DNA of 64,000 bases from NCBI GenBank assembly GCA_001592805.2, contig CP051143.1:372001-436000 (forward strand), given 5' to 3'. A program made the position numbers and the translations under genes. The notes beneath the pieces are model-generated. The model saw nothing but the letters and a program-made list of their open reading frames with translations, was not told the origin of the DNA and made no database searches. The DNA comes from Peltaster fructicola (taxonomy: Eukaryota > Ascomycota > Dothideomycetes). This document shows, piece by piece, positions 57,797 through 64,000 of the stretch. Within the stretch, counting starts at the first letter, position 1, and every line of letters starts with the position of its first letter.

Positions 57797-60700
57797 ATGA
57801 TCTGGTACCTGCTTTCGCCCATCCGGGGCACAAGTGATCCTCCTCGACTCGCCAATGACAACCTCATCCGAAGAGCATTCTACCGCCATGGCATGCTCAC
57901 GGCCCAATACTGGCTGGCAGCCATGCTGATATCTTGTGGCATTGCAGCAGCATTGGCATATCCGACTGTGTTCATCTCTGGCAATCCTACAGCAGGCTTC
58001 ACAAGTAAGCCACACCAGGTATGGGCGGCTGCAAGAACGGTCTCTGAGAACGAGAATCTCAATGTCGATATCGAGATGCGTCAAATCTGGGTCCACGGCA
58101 CGTACATGAGAGCTCTCGACAAGGATGTGCTTCAAAGTGCTCTCAAGATCCAGCAGGCCCTTGTCGGCGATGAGGATCTCACAGCTGTCTCGAGTCCCGT
58201 TAGTTGGGCATTTCACAGCCCGTTGATGTACTGGAACAACTCTGCGACAGCGATTCAATTTGACGAGGACATCACCAAGACCGTTAACGATCGATCCGGC
58301 AGCTCGTCCTTGCTAGAGGTGTCACTCCGACCTGCTTCTGTCTTTGCAGGCAAGATCTTCTCCCACCGGAAGCTTGTTGCAGCTGATGCTCTTGTCTTGA
58401 CCCTGATGAACAGAGCTGAAGACATCCTTGGACACAAATGGCAGCAAAAGATGCACTCCCTGGAGGATGAAGCATGTCCGCAATGCCAATTCTATCCACC
58501 ACAGGGTGAAGTGTCTCAAAGCTGGCTATATGAGTTCACTTTCACTCCAGTCACAGCTCGGGAGAATACAGCACTGGCATTTGCCTACACCTGTGCAGTA
58601 CTCTATGTGCTTCTGAGTCTACGCAGGCTTAAGGCTTTTCACAGTCGATTCGGATTGGTGGTGACGGCAATCACGCAAATGGTCATGTCTGTGCTGGCTA
58701 GCTTCACCATATGTGGTATGCTGAAAGTCAACTTAACAGCAGTGCCTCGAAACGCCTATCCCTTCATACTCACGGTCATCGGCCTCGAAAACATGTTCAG
58801 ACTGATCAATGCAATCCTCGCATACCCTCCGACCATGGCTACAGATTTGCGCATAGCGAACGCTTTGGGCGATGTTGGACCGCTCTCCATCGCTACCGCT
58901 GCGCAGAATACGATCATCCTATGGCTCCTGTCGCTGGTAGTATCCCCGGGTATCGTTGCATTCTGCACATTTGCCGCTATCGCCACGCTTGTGGACACTT
59001 TCTTCCTGCTGACCTTCTTCATTGCGGTCCTCAATGTCGACATTCGACGTCTTGAACTACAAGACTCTATAGCAAGAGGTAAAGATGCCGCGCAAAGGAC
59101 CAAGTCGCCCACACCACAGCGATCCTGGTTCGATGCGTTGCTCTACGGAGGGCTTCCTTTCAGCACTCGAATGGCTGGGTCAGTCGTCACTACGAGCTTC
59201 ATCTTGACATTGAACTTTCTCTTCTTCGAGCGTACCGAACAGAGGATGTCACTCCAGCACATCATCGGTCTCGTCAGAGGCAACGCGCCAGGACCCATGG
59301 ACTTTGACACTCTGGCACCACCTCCTATGAACGCTACGCTCACTCCAGGAGAGTGGATCCGTATGCAGGACTTCGACACTGCACGTGAAGTCATGCGACT
59401 TGTTAATGCCGGTGCACAGAGCTTCGTCATCAGAGTTTACTCTCCGTTGGTCGTTGTACTTGCTGGTGCAGATCGTGCTGGTCTATCTGGGAAAGCTTGG
59501 GCTGACGAACTCCGTGAGTTCACAGTACATCATCTATACCCCTTCCTGGTAGTAGTGGTTTTTATCGTCACTTTTGTGGCTGTGCTCATGAACTTCCTGC
59601 TGTGGAACGAAGCACCAGAGGTCTCTGAGCAGCTGCCAGATCGCACAGAGGAAGCTCTCATTGTCGAGCATATCTCCACAGCGCATAAACTCGACATTGT
59701 GAAGATCAGCTGCGCGAAGGGCAACATTGCAACGATCGCGCTCGATCGTACAGTCAACATCTCGGTCCTGGATCGAAGTCAGGGTACCAGGCAGAGTATG
59801 CCGCTATCTACAGAGCTGGCCTCTGTTCTCCGCTGGCCTGTCCACAATGTTGCCATAGACGATTCGGGCGTGTATATTGCGTTTCATACTGGAGACGACG
59901 TTGTTATGTGCAATCGACAGACCAATACTATCGAAGCTACATTTCAATATCCCGATCATCAGCCGTCGGTCGTCTTTGAGTTCACGACCTCAGGCAGTGT
60001 CCGCTTGATACTGCTGACTGCGGGCGCCCAACTGGTCGTGCAGTCATTGCATAAGTCAGCTGTATACGCAGCTCTGCAGCATAGCAATGTCGTTACAGCT
60101 TCACTCGTCTGCACCCGGACGAATATCAAGCTGATCACCATCCGCGACGATGCCCTGCTGGACTGCCATGAGATCCTCGAGGATACACAACATCTCGTGG
60201 CCGAACGGTACCTCGCACAGCACAGTCTTAAGTCTGTACAGCTACAAGTCCACTCGTCCGACTCTGAGCCGCCGTACGTTAGCATTAGAATGCTAAATGC
60301 ATTCGAGCTTCTAGCTATCGATGATCTGAGAGTGCTGCGCAGAGTTGAGACGATTTCTACAGGTCTGTACATCTCATCAGCGAATGATTCTTACTATGGC
60401 GTTGTCAAGATCTCTGACGATAACACTCGACTCGAGTTGGAAGTACTCTATGAACGAGAGTCCGACCAAGCAGATGCTGCTAAAGACAAAGACCACCTTA
60501 TAGCTAACCCTGAGGCATGGATCAGCCTTCCATACGATGCGATCCTTGGCTTGAGACGGAAACCTCGATCAGACGACGCAGCCATAAGTAGTCCGCAACA
60601 ACTCCGACGGAGACGTATGTCCAAACGATCGGAATTGGCAACAGAACGGCACGATTATTGGGAAGCATATTCACTGTCTCTTGCTGGTGATTACTCTATA

Positions 60701-60919
60701 GCAGAGTTTGATGCAGCACTTGTCACTGAGGATGCCACATCGCCTCTATTTGTGACCAAGGCTGGGCCGATTGCTGTGCTCGACGGCCGATCTGCTGTGT
60801 TCGCATTTGGTAACTGCTTGAAGATTGTTAAGATGGCAAAGATGAGACCAGCTCGACCCAATGGACCTGAGCGCCACGGATCAATCAAGAAGCGAGGTGG
60901 GATCCGCAAAGTCCAATGA
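57797..60919 (+). CDS. SCP1: SCAP, SREBP cleavage-activating protein with sterol-sensing domain
   Basis: Single-exon 1040-residue ER membrane protein. Helix 1 (LTAQYWLAAMLISCGIAAALAYP) is followed by a luminal domain. The sterol-sensing domain spans about residues 260-415: LAFAYTCAVLYVLLSLRRL, GLVVTAITQMVMSVLASFTICGML, YPFILTVIGLENMFRLINAI with AYPPTM, and LSIATAAQNTIILWLLSLVVSPGIVAFCTFAAI. Two further membrane segments sit near 455-475 and 570-600. The C-terminal cytosolic half is WD40-like (HNVAIDDSGVYIAFHTGDDVV). SCAP binds SREBP and transports it to the Golgi when sterols or oxygen are low; in fungi the pathway gives hypoxia fitness and azole tolerance. SREBP is not in the window. Luminal domain is shorter than in animals. 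Confidence 0.88.
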   Translation: MIWYLLSPIRGTSDPPRLANDNLIRRAFYRHGMLTAQYWLAAMLISCGIAAALAYPTVFISGNPTAGFTSKPHQVWAAARTVSENENLNVDIEMRQIWVHGTYMRALDKDVLQSALKIQQALVGDEDLTAVSSPVSWAFHSPLMYWNNSATAIQFDEDITKTVNDRSGSSSLLEVSLRPASVFAGKIFSHRKLVAADALVLTLMNRAEDILGHKWQQKMHSLEDEACPQCQFYPPQGEVSQSWLYEFTFTPVTARENTALAFAYTCAVLYVLLSLRRLKAFHSRFGLVVTAITQMVMSVLASFTICGMLKVNLTAVPRNAYPFILTVIGLENMFRLINAILAYPPTMATDLRIANALGDVGPLSIATAAQNTIILWLLSLVVSPGIVAFCTFAAIATLVDTFFLLTFFIAVLNVDIRRLELQDSIARGKDAAQRTKSPTPQRSWFDALLYGGLPFSTRMAGSVVTTSFILTLNFLFFERTEQRMSLQHIIGLVRGNAPGPMDFDTLAPPPMNATLTPGEWIRMQDFDTAREVMRLVNAGAQSFVIRVYSPLVVVLAGADRAGLSGKAWADELREFTVHHLYPFLVVVVFIVTFVAVLMNFLLWNEAPEVSEQLPDRTEEALIVEHISTAHKLDIVKISCAKGNIATIALDRTVNISVLDRSQGTRQSMPLSTELASVLRWPVHNVAIDDSGVYIAFHTGDDVVMCNRQTNTIEATFQYPDHQPSVVFEFTTSGSVRLILLTAGAQLVVQSLHKSAVYAALQHSNVVTASLVCTRTNIKLITIRDDALLDCHEILEDTQHLVAERYLAQHSLKSVQLQVHSSDSEPPYVSIRMLNAFELLAIDDLRVLRRVETISTGLYISSANDSYYGVVKISDDNTRLELEVLYERESDQADAAKDKDHLIANPEAWISLPYDAILGLRRKPRSDDAAISSPQQLRRRRMSKRSELATERHDYWEAYSLSLAGDYSIAEFDAALVTEDATSPLFVTKAGPIAVLDGRSAVFAFGNCLKIVKMAKMRPARPNGPERHGSIKKRGGIRKVQ

Positions 60920-60976
60920 TTTATGCTACAATAGATGTATTCATAGTCGTTATAGAGCTGTGCTCGTATCAAGCAC

Positions 60977-62052
60977 CTATTTCTTACCATCGAGGTCAGT
61001 GTAGAAGTTCCATCCGAAGCTTCCTGATGGGTCGTTGAAGCGGATCTTCTTGTCAATGCTGTCGATCTTCTTCACATCTGCAGCATCAAGCTTGAAATCT
61101 CCCTGCAAATTGTCCTTGATTCTAGACTCCGTCTTGCTCTTTGGGATGACCGTCCTGCCGTGAGCGATACCCCATGCCAAGGCTGTCTGTGCACCACTCT
61201 TGTTGTACTTCTTGCCCACTTCGACGAGAGTTTGATCCTCAATCAACTTGCCAAGGCTCTTGCCAGACTCGTAGATCTGGTTCTGGTTGCCAAATGGCGA
61301 GTATTGTGTGACGTGAATGCCTTTGGAGTCGTGGAACTCCTGGAAGGATGCCTGCTGAAGGTATGGATGGAGCTCGATTTGGTGAGCTGCTGGGACCTGT
61401 TGATGTCAGTGTTGGCCGGAAGACAGCTAGTGATCAGACATACCACGGTAGCCTTCTCAAGCAGACGTTCGACCTCTGCCTTACTGAAGTTTGAGATACC
61501 GATGGCCTTGGCCTTGCCCTTCTTGGCTACAGCTTCCATTGCCTTCCATGTCTCGACATAGTCGGAGTCACCAGGAATGGTCTTATCGTTGTCATCCTTT
61601 GGAAACAGGTTGTCGCCAGACTTGAATGGGCTAGGCCAGTGCATCAGGTATAGATCAACGTACTCAAGCCCAAGGTCCTTGAGACTGGCGTCTAGTGCTG
61701 GCTCAACATCTGCAGCTGCATGGGAGTTGTTCCAGAGTTTCGTCGTGACAAAGATCTCCTCTCGAGGAATACCGGACTCCTTGATGGCCTTGCCGACTGC
61801 TGGCTCAGTACCGTAGACACGTGCTGTATCAATGTGTCTGTACCCAGCCTTGAGTGCGGTTAAGACTGCGCTTTCTTGGGCGTCCTTGTCCTGCCATGTG
61901 CCAAAGCCCAATGCCGGGATGCTAGCTCCAGTGTTGAGCTTGAATGTGGTGCCGCTGTATGATGAAGCCATTCTGAAGGAAGATGCAGGCAATTGTTCCG
62001 AGAAAAGTGAAAGTCGAGGAACTGAGGTTTGTAGAGTTCGAGACAACATCAC
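60977..62052 (-). CDS. aldo-keto reductase, GCY1/glycerol-dehydrogenase-like (2 exons)
   Basis: Exons 61444-62052 and 60977-61396; intron 61397-61443 (47 nt, GTATGT...AACAG, phase 0) within VVPAAHQIELHPYL. Product 342 residues. AKR tetrad is complete: Asp about 75 (YRHIDTA), Tyr about 80 (RVYGTE), Lys about 105 (VTTKLWNN), His about 138 (YLMHWPSP). Cofactor site IPKSKTESRIKDN is present near the C-terminus, indicating NADPH use. Related to yeast GCY1/YPR1 and fungal glycerol dehydrogenases. The first 27 residues (MMLSRTLQTSVPRLSLF...) look like a mitochondrial presequence; a second ATG at residue 28 (MASSYSGTTFKLN) starts the standard cytosolic form. Convergent with SCAP across 57 nt. Confidence 0.9.
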
Positions 62053-63146
62053 ACTAGACGCGATGGAATACTTTGTAATAAGTGATGCGAAAGACTACAG
62101 CAGCATTGAAGACCTGAATGGTTCGCCATTTCTCTGAAAATGACGACGGTTGACGTAGATTGATCGACACGATGGGGACGATGGCGATGAGATCATTGGT
62201 TATATCGCAGTACTGTGTGCAACGTCAGAGTGTACTGCGCTCGTGGGAGCCTGTGTAGCGATGTTCCTGAGCATCGCCGCCGAGATCGAGCTTGAAGCAG
62301 AGTAAAGCAGTCCGAAGAGCTTCCATGCCGAGCTCGATCTGAATAGCTGACGTCACGTGGGCAAGGCTCAAGTTGTTCTTTCCTTGACACATTTGTAGTG
62401 TACACTCCCTTGCTTTCTCCAGCACTTGACAACAACACGTCTGTGATGTGGCAGAGTCGCAAGTATAGTACCGCATTCACTCTATCGTTCGAGCGAGGCG
62501 CCCGTCGATGCTCTTCCAAGAGGGATGTCATACTTGTGCAAGCTCCATGATGCACACCTTCCTGGTGCAGATCAAAGACCTGCTGAGTGGCAGCCGCTGA
62601 CCTTCCTTGTGTCAGGCTGTGCAGTGTCACGCAGGAGCGATTCGAGGAATGATCACAGCTTGGTCCTGGACGAACAGTCTCCTCTACACGGCTCGAACCA
62701 CCACGCTAGCATGTCTGCGTATGATGTCGATGGATGCTAGGCTTGCGGTATGCTTCGGCGATCAGTCTCATCGAATGCTGAGCTTTATTGCTGCAATGGC
62801 GATGAAGCCCCGGCCTTCTAGAATCCGATGACAGATTGACCGGCATGCATATTTAGAATGGAATGCAGTGTTTCGCAAGATCAGCATATGATTGGGTAAT
62901 CCATGGGCTGATGATTGCGCGGCGGTGCATCCTTCTAGCAAATAAGGTTGGGTAAATTGGAGAGCCGCTGTGGCGTGTTTGCGACTGAGAACTCTCTCCT
63001 GCACCAGCATCAACCTCACTTCGATTCTCTTTGCTTTCAGTCTTGCTTCCTCTGTGCATCCATTGCGGCGTCACTCCATCGGCTGGCATCATACGCTTCA
63101 TACGAGCATAATACGATCACTTCTTTTCATGCTCTGATACACAATT
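62053..63146. other. 1.1 kb intergenic with an orphan ORF and composite CRE/E-box
   Basis: Divergent promoter between the aldo-keto reductase and the glucanase. A minus-strand 83-codon ORF (62225-62476, MRYYTCDSATSQ to stop) contains a protein-like helical segment (ALRTALLCFKLDLGG) but no splice or domain support; it could be a fragment of a decayed regulator. TGACGTCA at 62348-62355 overlaps CACGTG at 62354-62359. Confidence 0.35.
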
Positions 63147-64000
63147 ATGCGTACCATTGGCATCACATCAGCCCTGCTGGCAGGGCTGTCTTACATCGAT
63201 GGAGTCCAAGCATTTACGTATCGCGGAGTCAATGCTGGAGCGTGGCTGGTACGTCGGCGCTGTAATACGGAATCTGAAGACTAACATATACCAGGTTACA
63301 GAGCCTTGGTGCGCATGGAAAACCCGTTGTTGTACGGACAGGGAGACAAGGCTGACAATTTTGCTAGGATGTTGGGTATCCTGTACAACGATACGAAGGC
63401 TGTTGATGAATGGCATCTATGCAGCATGCTCGGCAAGGATCAATGTTTAAAGACATTAGATAACCACTGGAAGTGAGTTTCGACGCATGATCGCCACGCC
63501 CGAATATTGACATTCATCTCAGCACATTCTACACTCGAGACGACTTCGTAGACATCAAGAATGCTGGATTAAGGTAAGCGAGATGATCCATCAGAAGACG
63601 AAGCGCTAACATGTGGCAGTATGTCTAACGTACGTGTCGTCACTCGCCACTGACCTCCATCAGATGCTGTGCGAATTCCACTCGGTCACTGGGCTGTCGA
63701 CCTAGCACCATATGAGCCATATGTTCAAGGCCAAGTATGTGGCTCAACTGCTTTCCGTAGCACAGCTGACAGCAGTAGTACCCATATCTGATCAGAGCCG
63801 TACAATGGGCGAAGGAGCTTGGCCTCAAGATCTTCATTGATATGCACGGTGTTCCTGGCTCTCAAAACGGCTGGGAAGAATCTGGGCTGGTTGGACCTAT
63901 CGCATTCCTCACGAACCAGACGAACCAAGACCGCACATTGAAGGTGTTGAAGAACCTCACGGAGGAGTTCTCCAAGCCTGAGTATGGTGGCACCGTGACG
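63147..64000 (+). CDS. GH5 exo-beta-1,3-glucanase, 5' part (gene runs off the right edge)
   Basis: Starts with signal peptide MRTIGITSALLAGLSYIDGVQA followed by FTYRGVNAGAWLVTEPW, the N-terminal strand of fungal GH5 exo-1,3-beta-glucanases (EXG). Exons recognised: 63147-63248, 63295-63472, 63523-63573, then an uncertain junction, a piece ending 63734 (VRIPLGHWAVDLAPYEPYVQGQ) and 63779-64000 (YPYLIRAVQWAKELGLKIFIDMHGVPGSQNGW... to the edge). Introns are 44-50 nt. The frame slips near 63306-63311 (one missing base in GG gives EPW then VRMENPLLYGQGDK) and again around 63574-63660, where no combination of AG acceptors links AGL to AVRIP. Enzymes of this type release glucose from cell-wall beta-glucan. 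The catalytic Glu residues lie beyond the window. Confidence 0.75.

Overview
This window is nuclear DNA of a filamentous ascomycete (Pezizomycotina). A Dothideomycete such as a Mycosphaerellales relative is my guess, not something the sequence proves. Evidence: genes on both strands with many very short GT-AG introns (mostly 42-53 nt) carrying CTAAC-like branch sites; an eight-exon actin gene; Pezizomycotina-type families (HET domain, SesA relic, Git3-type GPCR, fungal SLATT protein, GPI-anchored Ser/Thr-rich wall protein). It is ordinary gene-dense core chromosome with one small accessory-looking patch. I saw no rRNA, tRNA, CRISPR array, virus-like element or intact transposon.

Layout. 1-4.5 kb: 3' end of ENP2 (ribosome biogenesis), tail-to-tail with an ATP-grasp enzyme, then a mitochondrial FMP32/CCDC90-like coiled-coil protein. 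4.5-9.6 kb: a GPI-type repeat protein and an unknown protein. 11-18.3 kb: Git3-like GPCR, AIM32 thioredoxin-like protein, secreted acid sphingomyelinase-like phosphodiesterase, fungal SLATT membrane protein. 18.8-23.4 kb: ERD2, FES1, a HET-domain gene and a decayed SesA (NLR N-terminal) fragment. 24-31 kb: actin, TDA3-like FAD oxidoreductase, an SDR epimerase overlapping it tail-to-tail, aquaporin. 31-41 kb: FAR11/STRIP (STRIPAK), WWM1-like WW protein, DUF2011 protein, a possible gene relic, membrane-anchored GDSL hydrolase, PEX4. 40.7-48 kb: PUF3-type Pumilio protein with a long leader region, TIF6/eIF6, CBF1-like bHLH factor. 48.8-57.4 kb: KDM4/Rph1-type JmjC demethylase, YAG7-like RGG protein, ESS2/DGCR14, small membrane protein. 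57.8-64 kb: SCAP (sterol sensor), an aldo-keto reductase, and the 5' part of a GH5 exo-beta-1,3-glucanase cut by the window edge.

The genes do not form one pathway. Themes are ribosome biogenesis (ENP2, TIF6), secretory pathway and cell surface (ERD2, GPI protein, sphingomyelinase, GDSL, glucanase, SCAP), signalling (GPCR, STRIPAK) and allorecognition/immunity-like genes (SLATT, HET, SesA relic) between 17 and 23.4 kb. The most useful technical observation is that several otherwise good genes are interrupted by a single missing base, usually explicable as one base lost from a short run. This must be resolved before those proteins are used. Coordinates of spliced genes were set by hand from splice motifs, reading phase and family conservation.
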